Of a DNA stretch of 64,000 nucleotides, positions 54,071 to 62,717 are shown one piece after another. Numbering within the stretch: position 1 is the stretch's first letter; every line of letters begins with the position of its first letter. Source of the DNA: Caldimonas mangrovi (GTDB taxonomy: Bacteria; Pseudomonadota; Gammaproteobacteria; Burkholderiales; Burkholderiaceae_C); the NCBI RefSeq assembly GCF_023721835.1, contig NZ_JAMKFE010000021.1:1-64000 (forward strand), in the 5' to 3' direction. Both the position numbers and the translations under genes were made by a program. The notes under the pieces are model-generated. The model saw nothing but the letters and a program-made list of their open reading frames with translations, did not search any database and was not told where the DNA came from.

Positions 54071-55114
54071 ATGACCCTTGCCCTGAAGAACTTTGCACTG
54101 GCGCCGATCCACGCGCTCGCGCTGCTGACCGGCGCCAAATCGTTCCGTGACAACCCGCTGATCGGCTCGCGCCGCCTCAATGAATGGGGGTTGCATGCAG
54201 GGCGCGTGCAGCTGGCCCACGCGCTGGCGGCGAGCCGGCGCGCCCGGCTGGCTGCCGGCATCAGTGCTGCCGACCGCGCGGCTTTCGACCGCGACGGCTT
54301 CGTGATCCGGCGCGACGTGCTGCCCGCGGCGGCTTTCGAGCAGCTGCGCGAGCGCGTGCTGGGCCACCGCGCACCAGCGCGCGAAATGGTGCAGGGCGAC
54401 ACCATCACGCGTCGCATCGCGCTCGACCCCGCCTTCCTGCGCGCGATACCCGAGGTGCGGGAGATCGTCGACGGCATGCTGTGGCGCGGCCTCACACGCT
54501 ATGTCGGCAGCTATGACCAGGAGCCGGTCACCTATGTGCAGAGCATACTTTCGCAGGTGATCGACGCGCCGCCCGATCCGCAGACGCACCTGCATGCCGA
54601 CACCTTCCACCCCACCGTCAAGGCCTGGTACTTCCTGACCGACGTCGAAGAAGACGCGGGGCCCTTCAGCTATGTGCCGGGCTCGCACCGGCTGACGCCG
54701 CAGCGGCTGGCCTGGGAGCGCCAGATGAGCCTGGTGGCGCGCACCGCCGACCGGCTGACCTCGCGCGGCTCTTTCAGGGTCGGCGTCGAAGCGCTCCCGG
54801 CGCTCGGACTGCCGCCACCACGGTTGTTCACGGTGCCGGCCAACACGCTGGTGGTGGCCGACACCTTCGGCTTCCACGCGCGCGGCCCGTCGCTGCGGCC
54901 TGCGCTGCGCATCGAGTTGTGGGGCTATGGCCGGCGCAACCCGTTTCTGCCGTGGGCCGGCGCCGACCTGCTGTCCTTGCCCGGCATCGCCGCGCGCCGC
55001 GCGCCGCTGTACTGGAGCGCCCTGGACCTGCGCGAGCGCCGGCTCGGCAAGCGCAGCCCCTGGCGCGACGCCGGCCTGCTGACGCCGGGGGCTCCGGCCG
55101 CCCCGATCCGCTGA
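54071..55114 (+). CDS. phytanoyl-CoA dioxygenase (PhyH) family protein
   Basis: The 347-residue product is a likely Fe(II)/2-oxoglutarate dioxygenase. It shows the metal-binding pair THLHADTFHPT and the distal His/Arg region ADTFGFHARGPSLRPALRIE. It also has the family segment WYFLTDVEEDAGPFSYVPGSHR. The substrate is unknown. It stands alone with no obvious operon partner. Confidence 0.88.
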   Translation: MTLALKNFALAPIHALALLTGAKSFRDNPLIGSRRLNEWGLHAGRVQLAHALAASRRARLAAGISAADRAAFDRDGFVIRRDVLPAAAFEQLRERVLGHRAPAREMVQGDTITRRIALDPAFLRAIPEVREIVDGMLWRGLTRYVGSYDQEPVTYVQSILSQVIDAPPDPQTHLHADTFHPTVKAWYFLTDVEEDAGPFSYVPGSHRLTPQRLAWERQMSLVARTADRLTSRGSFRVGVEALPALGLPPPRLFTVPANTLVVADTFGFHARGPSLRPALRIELWGYGRRNPFLPWAGADLLSLPGIAARRAPLYWSALDLRERRLGKRSPWRDAGLLTPGAPAAPIR

Positions 55115-55292
55115 ACGACCGGTCACCGACAGACGCGACACGGGCATGCCCACCGCGCCGTCCGGTTCACCATCGCTGTGCCCCGCAGGAGCGATCCTTG
55201 CTTTGAAGTCAAGTCTGCGTCCCGATTCCGGGACGGCGTCGGCCTGAACCCGTAAGGGGGACAGTAGGGCCTGCAAGTCTTACCTCATCTTC

Positions 55293-55769
55293 ATGGCACG
55301 GCAGTCTGGCGATCGATCACACGACGAGGCGGCACTTCGCGGTTCAGGGGCGTCGGCACCGTTTGCACGGTCGACCGGCACGGGAGTGGACGAACGCCGG
55401 CCGCGCGTCCTGATCGTCGACGACAACCGCGACGCTGCGGACAGCCTGGCGATGCTGTTCGGCCTGTTGTCGTGCGAGACCCGGGTGGCCTACGACGGCG
55501 AGCAGGGCGCGCGCGAGGCGGCCGACTTCCTGCCCGACATGGCGGTGCTCGACATCTCGATGCCGTTGATGGACGGCTACGAACTCGCCGAACTGCTGCG
55601 CCGCGAGTTGCCCGACAACGGGCCGGTCCTGGTGGCGCTGACCGCGTTGACCAGCGAGCGCGACAAGGCCCAGGCCAAACGAGCCGGCTTCGACTACCAC
55701 CTGTCCAAGCCGGTCGACAGTGCCAGCCTGTGCCACCTGGTGATGCGGGCGATCGCGCAGCGCCACTGA
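55293..55769 (+). CDS. single-domain response regulator (REC)
   Basis: The 158-residue product is a CheY-like receiver with an unusual N-terminal tail of about 35 residues. The receiver shows VLIVDDNRDAADSLAMLF, the phosphoacceptor Asp in MAVLDISMPLMDGYE, ALTAL and the conserved Lys in LSKPVDS. There is no output domain, so it may act by protein contact, for example on a hybrid kinase. No kinase gene is adjacent. An internal in-frame GTG (VDERRPRVL) is an alternative start. Confidence 0.88.
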   Translation: MARQSGDRSHDEAALRGSGASAPFARSTGTGVDERRPRVLIVDDNRDAADSLAMLFGLLSCETRVAYDGEQGAREAADFLPDMAVLDISMPLMDGYELAELLRRELPDNGPVLVALTALTSERDKAQAKRAGFDYHLSKPVDSASLCHLVMRAIAQRH

Positions 55770-55806
55770 GAAGGCGGGGACAGGCCCCCGCCCGGACGGG
55801 GTGCCG

Positions 55807-56562
55807 TCACTGCAGTGCCGTGCCCGGCCGGAACAGGCCGAGCCGCTGTGCCTCGAGGGCCGCTTCGGCGCGCGACGAGACGTTGAGCTTGCGGTAGATG
55901 TTTTTCAGATAGTCGGAAATCGTGTGGCGCGACAGCCCGAGCTGTTGCGCGATCTCGGGCAGCGTGTAGCCCTTGGCGACCCGCAGCAGCACGTCGGACT
56001 CTCGCTCGGTCAGCCGCACCTCCGGCAGCGACAAACGTTCGGGCACATGCCGCGCACAGCCGTAGGCGACGAAGTGCGAGATCACACGGCGTGCGACCGA
56101 AGGCGTCAGTGGCGGCTCGCCATGCGTGATCCGTTGCAGCTGCTCGGCCAGTTCATCGCGCGACTGGTCCTTCAGCAGGTAGCCGAAGGCGCCGGCCTGC
56201 AGGGCAGAGAACAGGCAGTCGTCCTCGGCGTGGATGGTCACCACGACCGACTGCGCCTGCGGCTGGGCCTCGTGCAGTGCCGCGACCACTTCGAGGCCCG
56301 AGCCGTCGGGCAGCCCGAGATCGAGCAGCGCGAGGTCGAAGCGCGTCAGCGACAGGTGCTCGAGGGCGTCGCGCACGCGCGCGCACTCGGTCACGAAGGC
56401 ATGGGGAAACAGCTCGCACACCAGCGACTTCAACCACTGCCGTACCTGCGGAATGTCTTCCAGCAGCAGGATGTTGTGGATCTCGTGGCGCGTCGACCGC
56501 ACGGACCGGCCGGCTGCCGGCTCGGTGTCGTCGGCCGGCCGTGCCAGGAGTTGCGGGCTCAA
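55807..56562 (-). CDS. LuxR/NarL family two-component response regulator
   Basis: The 251-residue product has a receiver domain (NILLLEDIPQVRQWL; phosphoacceptor in LALLDLGLPDGSG; Lys in YLLKDQS) and a C-terminal LuxR helix-turn-helix (LTERESDVLLRVAKGYTLPEIAQQLGLSRHTISDYLKNIYRKL). A TTG start at 56562, with GAGGGG upstream, overlaps the upstream gene's stop (TTGA). The GTG at 56601 would give a 43-base overlap and has no ribosome-binding site. The cognate kinase is not nearby. Confidence 0.88.
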   Translation of the reverse strand: MSPQLLARPADDTEPAAGRSVRSTRHEIHNILLLEDIPQVRQWLKSLVCELFPHAFVTECARVRDALEHLSLTRFDLALLDLGLPDGSGLEVVAALHEAQPQAQSVVVTIHAEDDCLFSALQAGAFGYLLKDQSRDELAEQLQRITHGEPPLTPSVARRVISHFVAYGCARHVPERLSLPEVRLTERESDVLLRVAKGYTLPEIAQQLGLSRHTISDYLKNIYRKLNVSSRAEAALEAQRLGLFRPGTALQ

Positions 56563-57044
56563 GGACGCTGCCCCTCGTGGTTGCCGCGCGCGTCCCGCCA
56601 CGGCGTACCGGGTGCTGGCGATGCTGCGTGTTCGCTCGGGTGCTTGCGGCGCAGGAACTGCAGGCCGGGCGCCGCCGGTTGCGGTACGCCACCGTAGGTT
56701 CCGGGCCAGGCCACAGGTGCGTCGTCGCGCACGGCACGGGCGTCCGCGGTCTCTTCAGGGAGTGGGGCGGGACGCGGTTGCGTCGGCTCGCCGTCGCGAG
56801 CCTGCTGGCGCTGTTTCAGGGCGTCGATGCCCAGTTGCAGCACCACGATCACCGCGGTGATCGCCATGATGGAATGCAGCAGCGCCGCATTCGGGTGCTC
56901 GCTCGCCGCTTCGGGAATCAGCAGGCACAGGCCCAGTGCACCCCATGAGATCGCGCGGTTGTCGCGCCAGTAGAACATCGCGATGACCGGCAGTGCCAGC
57001 AGCATCGCTGCCGTCAGTAGGACCTCGAGTTCGTTTGCTGTCAT
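56559..57044 (-). CDS. hypothetical membrane protein coupled to a response regulator
   Basis: The 161-residue protein has two or three membrane helices in its first 75 residues (LLTAAMLLALPVIAMFYW; ISWGALGLCLLIPEAA; LLHSIMAITAVIVVLQLGI), followed by a Pro/Arg-rich cytoplasmic tail. The family is not recognised. Its stop overlaps the TTG start of the response regulator, so it may be a membrane accessory for that regulator; this is inference. Confidence 0.65.
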   Translation of the reverse strand: MTANELEVLLTAAMLLALPVIAMFYWRDNRAISWGALGLCLLIPEAASEHPNAALLHSIMAITAVIVVLQLGIDALKQRQQARDGEPTQPRPAPLPEETADARAVRDDAPVAWPGTYGGVPQPAAPGLQFLRRKHPSEHAASPAPGTPWRDARGNHEGQRP

Positions 57045-57302
57045 GAAACGTTCTCCCTGTCTGCCGCACCGTTGCGGCGGGAGAAATTAGCAAGGTCGAT
57101 GCCGGAATCGGCGTGTCGACCTGCTAGTGCGTCCCAACTTGCGTGGTGAGACAGACGCGGGGCCGACACAAAGAAAACGCCGTGCATTCGTCATGCCGCC
57201 GCGCGCGTACCGGTACCGCGGCGCAAGCCGTTTTCTCTTCTGCGACGTCGGTAAGTTTGGGTGTGATGGAAAGCAAAAAGTATCGGTTCTTTGTGCGGTC
57301 TG

Positions 57303-58280
57303 TCACGCGGAAGCCGCGTTGGCCCATACGCCGGTGTGGGCCAGCTGCGGGGCCGGCTCGGCGTCCGACCACTCCCAGGGCAGGCCGCCCTCGAGCCACA
57401 AGCCCTCGCTGAGCTCGATGCGCAGCAGCCGTTGCGCTCCCTCGAAGGCCTCCACCTCCGGACCGTCCCAGACCATGTCGGCGTCGCCGGTCAGCATCAG
57501 CAGGTCGCCGCGCGCGAAATCGACGAACAGCAAGCCGGCGCGCGGGTGGCGGGCGATGTTGCCCAGGGTGTTGAAGAAGAAGTTGCCGCGGAAGTCGGGC
57601 GCCGTCAGCACCGTGCGCCCGCCCGACGCCTGCATGCGCACGAAGCCGGGCCGGCCGCCGCGGTGCGAGACGTCGACGCCGCCCTCGGCTGCGGTGGCGA
57701 TGAAGAAGGTGTCGGCTTCGGCCACCAGGGCCTGCGCGCGCGGGCTGAGCAGGCCGTCCTCGCGCCTCGCCTGCACGCTGCGGGGCATGTCGGCGACGGA
57801 GAACGGCGACCGTGCCTGGATGTACTGGGGGCAGTTGCCGAAGCTCTGTTCGACCTGCACGTCGAACCCGCGTGCGCTGAGCGTGGCGACGCGGCCGTTC
57901 ATGCGGTTGCGCCGGCGTGTCGGCAGCTCGATGCCCAGCAGCCCGAGCGGCGCGCCGGGCACCAGTTGCGCGGCCAGCGGGTCGTCGGGGTGCGGCAACG
58001 CGTCGATGTGCATCAGGCGTGCATCCGGGGTCGAGACGAAGCCCGGCGCGCCGGTCAGCAGCGACGCCCACGGCCGGCCCTTCTCATCCAGGCTGCCGAC
58101 GACGAAGAAGGGCAGCTTGTCGAACAGCTCGCGGTGCTGGTCAGGCATGAAGTCGCGTATCACCCTGGCGCCGATCTCGGCCATGCGCTCGCGCAGTCCG
58201 GCGCGCGCCTGCAGTTCGCGTTCGCCGGCGTGGAAGGGCTCGTCCTCGCGGGGCCAGCCGGGCAGGGCAGTCGTGCTCAT
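57303..58280 (-). CDS. pyridoxamine 5'-phosphate oxidase-family FMN-binding protein
   Basis: The 325-residue product has the PNPOx-like split-barrel pattern: PFFVVGSLDEKGRPWASLLTG and FIATAAEGGVDVSHRGG, then GRTVLTAPDFRGNFFFNTLGNI and AGLLFVDF. It is larger than a classical PNPOx and probably an FMN or F420-type oxidoreductase of unknown substrate. It follows a GST gene by 9 bases with AGGAG before the ATG, and both lie opposite a LysR regulator. Confidence 0.87.
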   Translation of the reverse strand: MSTTALPGWPREDEPFHAGERELQARAGLRERMAEIGARVIRDFMPDQHRELFDKLPFFVVGSLDEKGRPWASLLTGAPGFVSTPDARLMHIDALPHPDDPLAAQLVPGAPLGLLGIELPTRRRNRMNGRVATLSARGFDVQVEQSFGNCPQYIQARSPFSVADMPRSVQARREDGLLSPRAQALVAEADTFFIATAAEGGVDVSHRGGRPGFVRMQASGGRTVLTAPDFRGNFFFNTLGNIARHPRAGLLFVDFARGDLLMLTGDADMVWDGPEVEAFEGAQRLLRIELSEGLWLEGGLPWEWSDAEPAPQLAHTGVWANAASA

Positions 58281-58289
58281 CGCCCTCTC

Positions 58290-58931
58290 CTATGCCGCGG
58301 CACGCGCCGGCGGCCGGGGCATCGCCACGAAGCCCGGCAAGGCCTCGATGCGGGCCAGCCAACGGCGTATGTGCGCATAGGGCTCCAGCGATACGCCGCC
58401 TTCGGGCGCATGTGCGGTGTAGGTGTACATCGCGATGTCGGCGATCGTGGGCGTGTCGCCGACCAGCACCTCGCGCGTCGCCAGGTACGAGTCCAGCACC
58501 TGGAACAGCGAGGCGGCCACCTCATGCATGCGCGGCTCCTGGGGACGACCGAACAAGGTCGCCACGCGTGCTGCACCGGGGCCGTTGACCAGCGGGCCGG
58601 CTGCCGCGCTGAGCCATTGCTGCACCCGCGCGGCGCCCACCGGCTCGCTCGGCAGCCAGCGGCCGGTGGGGTCGTAGCGGCGCGCCAGATAGACCAGGAT
58701 GGCGCTGCTGTCGGGCAGCGTCACGTCGCCGTCCTCGATCACCGGCACCTGGCCGAAGGGGTTGCGCGCCAGGAACTCCGGCGTCTTGTGCTCGTGGCGC
58801 AGCAGGTCGACGTCGATCGCCTCGTACGGCAGACCGAGCAAAGACAGGAACAGCTCGACGCGATGGGCGTGGCCGGACAGTGCGAAGCGATACAGACGGA
58901 TGGCGGCGGCGGGGTGGGCGTTCGGGGTCAT
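58290..58931 (-). CDS. glutathione S-transferase family protein
   Basis: The 213-residue product has an N-terminal thioredoxin-like GST domain (IRLYRFALSGHAHRVELFLSLLGLPYE; GQVPVIEDGDVTLPDSSAIL) and an all-helical C-terminal domain (VGDTPTIADIAMY). The GSH-binding VPVIEDG and SSAI segments are intact. AGGAGG precedes the ATG. It is co-directional with the FMN protein and divergent from a LysR gene, so both may detoxify a shared compound. Confidence 0.93.
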   Translation of the reverse strand: MTPNAHPAAAIRLYRFALSGHAHRVELFLSLLGLPYEAIDVDLLRHEHKTPEFLARNPFGQVPVIEDGDVTLPDSSAILVYLARRYDPTGRWLPSEPVGAARVQQWLSAAAGPLVNGPGAARVATLFGRPQEPRMHEVAASLFQVLDSYLATREVLVGDTPTIADIAMYTYTAHAPEGGVSLEPYAHIRRWLARIEALPGFVAMPRPPARAAA

Positions 58932-59015
58932 CGGGCCTCCTGAAGGGGGTGGGAAAACACATGCACGTTATCCATTCCCGCGTTCGGACAGAATCACTGC
59001 AAACGACACTTCACC

Positions 59016-59032
59016 ATTCCGCTGCGCGGAAT
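59016..59032. promoter_or_regulatory. palindromic operator candidate for the LysR regulator
   Basis: ATTCCGCTGCGCGGAAT is a palindrome with 7-base arms and a 3-base centre, between the GST and LysR genes. It includes TCCGCTGCGCGGA, which fits the LysR T-N11-A rule. It lies about 37 bases before the LysR ATG. Confidence 0.55.
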
Positions 59033-59068
59033 TCTGGTGACAGCGCGTGGCAACCGAGGAAAGTCGAC

Positions 59069-59986
59069 ATGGACCGTCTGGACACGATGCGGGTTTTCGT
59101 GGCGGTGGCCGATGCGCAGGGTTTTGCCCCGGCGGCACGGCTGCTGCGCATGTCGCCACCCGCGGTCACCCGTGCCGTGGTCGCGCTGGAGCAGCGCATC
59201 GGCGCACGGCTGCTGCACCGCACGACGCGGCTGGTGCGGCTGACCGAAGCGGGCGAGCGCTTTCTGGTGGACTGCCGGCGCCTCCTGGCCGAGATCCAGG
59301 AGGCTGAAGCCTCTGCCGGCGGCGCGCACGCCGAGCCGCAGGGGCCGCTGGCGGTCACCGCCTCGACGATGTTCGGTCGCATGTACATGGCGCCGCTGCT
59401 GCTCGACTTCCTGGCCCAGTACCCGAAAGTCCGGGTGCAGGCGGTGTTCGTCGACCGCATCGTCAACCTGCTCGACGAGGGCATGGACGTGGCCCTGCGC
59501 ATCGCGCGGCTGCCGGACTCGTCACTGACTGCCGTGCGTGTCGGTGCGGTGCGCAGGGTGGTGGTGGCGTCGCCGGCCTACCTGGCCGAACGCGGCGTGC
59601 CGCGGTCGCCGGCCGAGCTGGCCGCTCATGACGCGATCGGCTTCGCGCCCACCGGCGGCGTGGCGACGCCCTGGGTGTTCCGCGCCGGGGCGACAGGCGA
59701 GCGTGTGACTGCCGAGCCGCGTGTGCGGCTGGAGGCCAACGCGGGCGAGGTGGGCATCCAGGCGGCAATCGCCGGCCACGGCCTGACCCGCGCACTGTCG
59801 TACCAGGTGGCGCCGCATGTGCAGGCGGGTGAGCTGCAGATCGTGCTGGCGGACCACGAGCCGCCGCCGATTCCGATCCACGTCGTCTACCCTGAAGGCC
59901 GGCGTGCGGCGGCCAAGGTGCGCGCCTTCGTCGACTTCACGGCCGAGCGGCTGCGCGGGGACCCGCGCCTGAGCCTGCAGCTGTGA
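59069..59986 (+). CDS. LysR family transcriptional regulator
   Basis: The 305-residue product starts MDRLDTMRVFVAVADAQGF and has the winged helix-turn-helix FAPAARLLRMSPPAVTRAVVALEQRIGARLLHRTTRLVRLTEAG, then a substrate-binding domain. The divergent GST-FMN genes are the likely targets, and a palindrome sits in the shared gap. The inducer is unknown. An upstream in-frame extension lacks a start signal. Confidence 0.95.
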   Translation: MDRLDTMRVFVAVADAQGFAPAARLLRMSPPAVTRAVVALEQRIGARLLHRTTRLVRLTEAGERFLVDCRRLLAEIQEAEASAGGAHAEPQGPLAVTASTMFGRMYMAPLLLDFLAQYPKVRVQAVFVDRIVNLLDEGMDVALRIARLPDSSLTAVRVGAVRRVVVASPAYLAERGVPRSPAELAAHDAIGFAPTGGVATPWVFRAGATGERVTAEPRVRLEANAGEVGIQAAIAGHGLTRALSYQVAPHVQAGELQIVLADHEPPPIPIHVVYPEGRRAAAKVRAFVDFTAERLRGDPRLSLQL

Positions 59987-60002
59987 GCCGGCCCCATGGA
60001 AC

Positions 60003-60036
60003 AAAAGCGGCAGGCCGCCAGGCGCCACTGCCGCTT
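60003..60036 (-). terminator. terminator between LysR and TetR genes
   Basis: On the minus strand AAGCGGCAG pairs perfectly with CTGCCGCTT across a 14-base loop, followed by TT directly after the stem (TTTT in all). It lies 117 bases downstream of the TetR stop and may serve the convergent genes. Confidence 0.5.
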
Positions 60037-60152
60037 CCGTCGCGTTTCTCCCTGCCCGCCCGAGACCGGGCGCTTGCCCTCGATGACAGCTCGCCGGCCC
60101 GGCGAGGCCGGACCGGCGTGCGCGGATCGTAAGGGTGCGCCCTGGGCGGGTG

Positions 60153-60776
60153 TCACCTGGGTGACAGGCGGGCAGGCCGGCGAGACGGGCGGCGCGGGCG
60201 CAGGGCCTCGAACAGCGCCTGCACGGCGGTGCGCCACTCGGCCGGCGCGACCTGCGCGCCGGGGGCACCGACGCGCAGGGCCACGGCGTTCAGCGCGCCG
60301 TTGATCACGGTGGTCAGCATGTCGGCGCTGCCGGCGAACTCGATCGCGCCGGCCGCCAGTGCGGCATCGACCGCCTCGCGCAGCGCCTGTGCGCTGAGTT
60401 GCCGGTCCAGGGCCTCCCAGCGCTCCCAGCCCAGCACGGTGGGGGCGTCGACGATCAGGATGCGGCGCACGGCCGCCTGCGTCGTGAATTGCACCCAGGC
60501 GGTCGACCCCCGCACCAGCACCTCGAAAGGATCGTTCACCCCTTCGATCGCGGCGTCGATCGTCGGCACCGCTTCCTCGCTGAGGGCGATGCAGACCGCC
60601 TCGAACAATGCGGCCTTGTCGGCGAAGTGGTGGTACATCGCACCGCGTTTCACGCCGGCGCCGTCGAGGATGGCCTCGGTGCCGGTGGCGGCATAGCCGT
60701 GCTGGGCGAACAAGGCGCGCGCGACGCCGATCAGGCGGGCGCGGGTGGCGGCAGAGCGTTCGGCATGGGAGGCCAT
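60153..60776 (-). CDS. TetR family transcriptional repressor
   Basis: The 207-residue product has the N-terminal TetR helix-turn-helix (TRARLIGVARALFAQHGYAATGTEAILDGAGVKRGAMYHHFADKAALFEAV) and a ligand-binding C-terminal domain. The ATG giving MASHAERS was chosen, since the longer frame runs through the operators. It is divergent from a VOC-MATE pair and the gap holds two palindromes, so it probably represses both directions. Confidence 0.94.
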   Translation of the reverse strand: MASHAERSAATRARLIGVARALFAQHGYAATGTEAILDGAGVKRGAMYHHFADKAALFEAVCIALSEEAVPTIDAAIEGVNDPFEVLVRGSTAWVQFTTQAAVRRILIVDAPTVLGWERWEALDRQLSAQALREAVDAALAAGAIEFAGSADMLTTVINGALNAVALRVGAPGAQVAPAEWRTAVQALFEALRPRRPSRRPARLSPR

Positions 60777-60790
60777 GACGGCGATGGTAA

Positions 60791-60819
60791 TTGACAGACA
60801 GTCTGTCCGTAAATACAGT
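60791..60819 (+). promoter_or_regulatory. promoter of the VOC-MATE pair
   Basis: TTGACA (60791-60796), a 17-base spacer and TACAGT (60814-60819) form a sigma-70 promoter. Operator 1 overlaps its -35 element, so repressor binding would block it. Confidence 0.65.
60793..60807. promoter_or_regulatory. TetR operator 1
   Basis: GACAGACAGTCTGTC is a palindrome with 7-base arms and a single central base, typical of TetR-family sites of the ACAGAC/GTCTGT type. Confidence 0.7.
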
Positions 60820-60825
60820 GGCAAT

Positions 60826-60842
60826 ACAGACAGGTTGTCTGT
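60826..60842. promoter_or_regulatory. TetR operator 2
   Basis: ACAGACAGGTTGTCTGT has 7-base arms and a 3-base centre and shares the ACAGAC/GTCTGT half-sites with operator 1. It sits just downstream of the -10 element and upstream of the VOC start. Confidence 0.7.
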
Positions 60843-60872
60843 TTATCCATCACCCGTCACCAAGGAGCCGCC

Positions 60873-61295
60873 ATGCGATTCGCCGACCGCTACCCCATCA
60901 TCGTCACCCCCCGGAAGAACGACTGCCGCGACTTCTGGTCGCGCTGCCTGGGCTTCCAGGTCGGCTTCGACAGCCAGTGGTTCACGTGGCTGACGGCCGA
61001 GGACGGCTCGGCGTCGATCGCCTTCATGACACCCGACCACCCTTCAGCGCCGCCGGGGCCCGAAGCGTTCACCGGCTCCGGCATGTGCTTCGAGTTGCAG
61101 GTGGACGACGCCGACGTGGCGCATGCCGAGCTGTCCGCGGCGGGTATGGCCGTGGAGTACCCGTTGACGAACGAAGCCTTCGGCCAGCGGCGCTTCGGCT
61201 TCCACGACCCGGCCGGCCTGTGGATCGACGTGGTGCAGCAGATCGAGCCGGCGGCCGGCTACTGGGACCGCTATGCCGTCGCCGCCGCGGCTTGA
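60873..61295 (+). CDS. VOC family (glyoxalase/bleomycin-resistance-like) protein
   Basis: The 140-residue product has the paired beta-alpha-beta-beta-beta modules of the VOC fold: YPIIVTPRKNDCRDFWSRCLGFQ and a second half ending FHDPAGLWIDVVQQ. Metal ligands cannot be fixed. AAGGAG precedes the ATG. It is the first gene of a TetR-controlled pair with a MATE pump, so it may bind or modify the compound that is exported. Confidence 0.88.
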   Translation: MRFADRYPIIVTPRKNDCRDFWSRCLGFQVGFDSQWFTWLTAEDGSASIAFMTPDHPSAPPGPEAFTGSGMCFELQVDDADVAHAELSAAGMAVEYPLTNEAFGQRRFGFHDPAGLWIDVVQQIEPAAGYWDRYAVAAAA

Positions 61296-62643
61296 CGCGA
61301 GCGTCGACCCACGCCCTTCGGAGTGGGTCGCGCTGCTGCGGCTGGCGACGCCCATCGTCGTCGGCTTGTGCGTCAATGCGGCGATGGGTGTGGTCGACAG
61401 CGCCATCGTCGCGCCGCTCGGTCCGGAGGCGCTCGGCGCCGTGGCACTCACCAGCACGGTGCTGCTGGTGTTCGTCGCGGCGCTGTACGGTTTCCTGAGC
61501 CCCGGCGCCATCCTCGTGGCGCGTGCTTTCGGGGCCGGCGACGCCGTCGAGCAGGGCGTGCACCGGCGCGCCGCGCTGCGTCTCGGGCTGTGGGCCGGCA
61601 GCGGCTGCACGCTGCTGATGCTGCCCGGCTGGCTGCTGCTGCCCTGGCTCGGCCAGCCCGCCGAGGTGTCGGACGTCATCGCGCCCTATTGGGTGCTGTC
61701 CGCGCTGTCGCTGTTGCCGCTGACGGTGCAGCTGGTGGCCAAGCAGATCCTGGATGCAATGGACCGCCCGTGGGCCGGCGTGGGGGTGTCGGTGCTGATG
61801 GTGGCGCTCAACGCGGCGGTCGGCGGCGCACTGGTCGCTTGCGGAGCCGGGCTGTGGGGCGCGGCGCTGGGCAGCCTGCTCGCCTACCTGGCCGGCATGT
61901 GCCTCACCGTGGTCTGGGCGTGCCGGCTCACGCCGTGCCGGGGCCACGCGGCCGCCGAGCGCGCGGCGCTGGGCGTGCAGCGCCGCGAAGGGCTGCCGAT
62001 GGGTGCGCAGTACCTGCTCGAATGCGGCGCCACCGCAGTCGCGGGCCTGCTGATCGGCCTGTTCGGCGTGGTCGCGTTGGCGGCACATCAGATTGCGATG
62101 TCGGTCACCGCCGCGCTGTACATGGTGCCCCTGGGGCTGGCGGCGGCCGTCGGCCTGAGGATGTCGCACAGCGTGGGCGCCGGCGCCGTCGAGGCCCTGC
62201 GGCCGCAAGCGCGTGCCGGGTTGGTGCTGGCCGCTGCCTGGATGGCCGGCTTCGCCGCGCTGCTGGCGCTGGCGGGCGAGCCGGTGGCGCGCGCTTTCAC
62301 GGCGCGCGCCGAGGTCGTCTCGCTGGCTGCCGTGCTGTTCGCGGCGATGGCGCTGATGCAGGTGGCCGACGGGCTGCAGAGTGTCAGCCTCGGCGCGCTG
62401 CGCGGCCTGCTCGACAGCCATTGGCCGACGCGCGTGTCGCTGTGCTGCTACTGGCTGCTCGCACTGCCGGCCGGCTGGTGGCTGGCCGTCCCGCTCGGGC
62501 TGGGGCCGGCCGGCATCTGGATGGGCTTCGGGCTTGGCCTGTGCGTGGCTGCCGCAGCGCTGATGCACCGGCTGCGCCGGCAGATCGCCCACCATGCCGC
62601 GAACAGCAATGCGCGAGGCCCCGCAGTGGCGGCCACTCCGTAG
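61273..62643 (+). CDS. MATE family multidrug efflux transporter
   Basis: The 456-residue product has about 12 membrane helices in two halves, with MATE-like ATPIVVGLCVNAAMGVVDSAIVAPLG near the start and a related segment in the second half (GAQYLLECGATAVAGLLIG). It exports drugs or metabolites with Na+ or H+. It overlaps the VOC gene by 23 bases and is probably controlled by the TetR repressor upstream. Confidence 0.9.
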   Translation: MPSPPRLDASVDPRPSEWVALLRLATPIVVGLCVNAAMGVVDSAIVAPLGPEALGAVALTSTVLLVFVAALYGFLSPGAILVARAFGAGDAVEQGVHRRAALRLGLWAGSGCTLLMLPGWLLLPWLGQPAEVSDVIAPYWVLSALSLLPLTVQLVAKQILDAMDRPWAGVGVSVLMVALNAAVGGALVACGAGLWGAALGSLLAYLAGMCLTVVWACRLTPCRGHAAAERAALGVQRREGLPMGAQYLLECGATAVAGLLIGLFGVVALAAHQIAMSVTAALYMVPLGLAAAVGLRMSHSVGAGAVEALRPQARAGLVLAAAWMAGFAALLALAGEPVARAFTARAEVVSLAAVLFAAMALMQVADGLQSVSLGALRGLLDSHWPTRVSLCCYWLLALPAGWWLAVPLGLGPAGIWMGFGLGLCVAAAALMHRLRRQIAHHAANSNARGPAVAATP

Positions 62644-62717
62644 CGTGAACAGGCTCTAGACTGCGGTTCCCGACGAGGTTCCGCCATGCCCGACTTTTTG
62701 CCTTGCGCCGCCGCATC

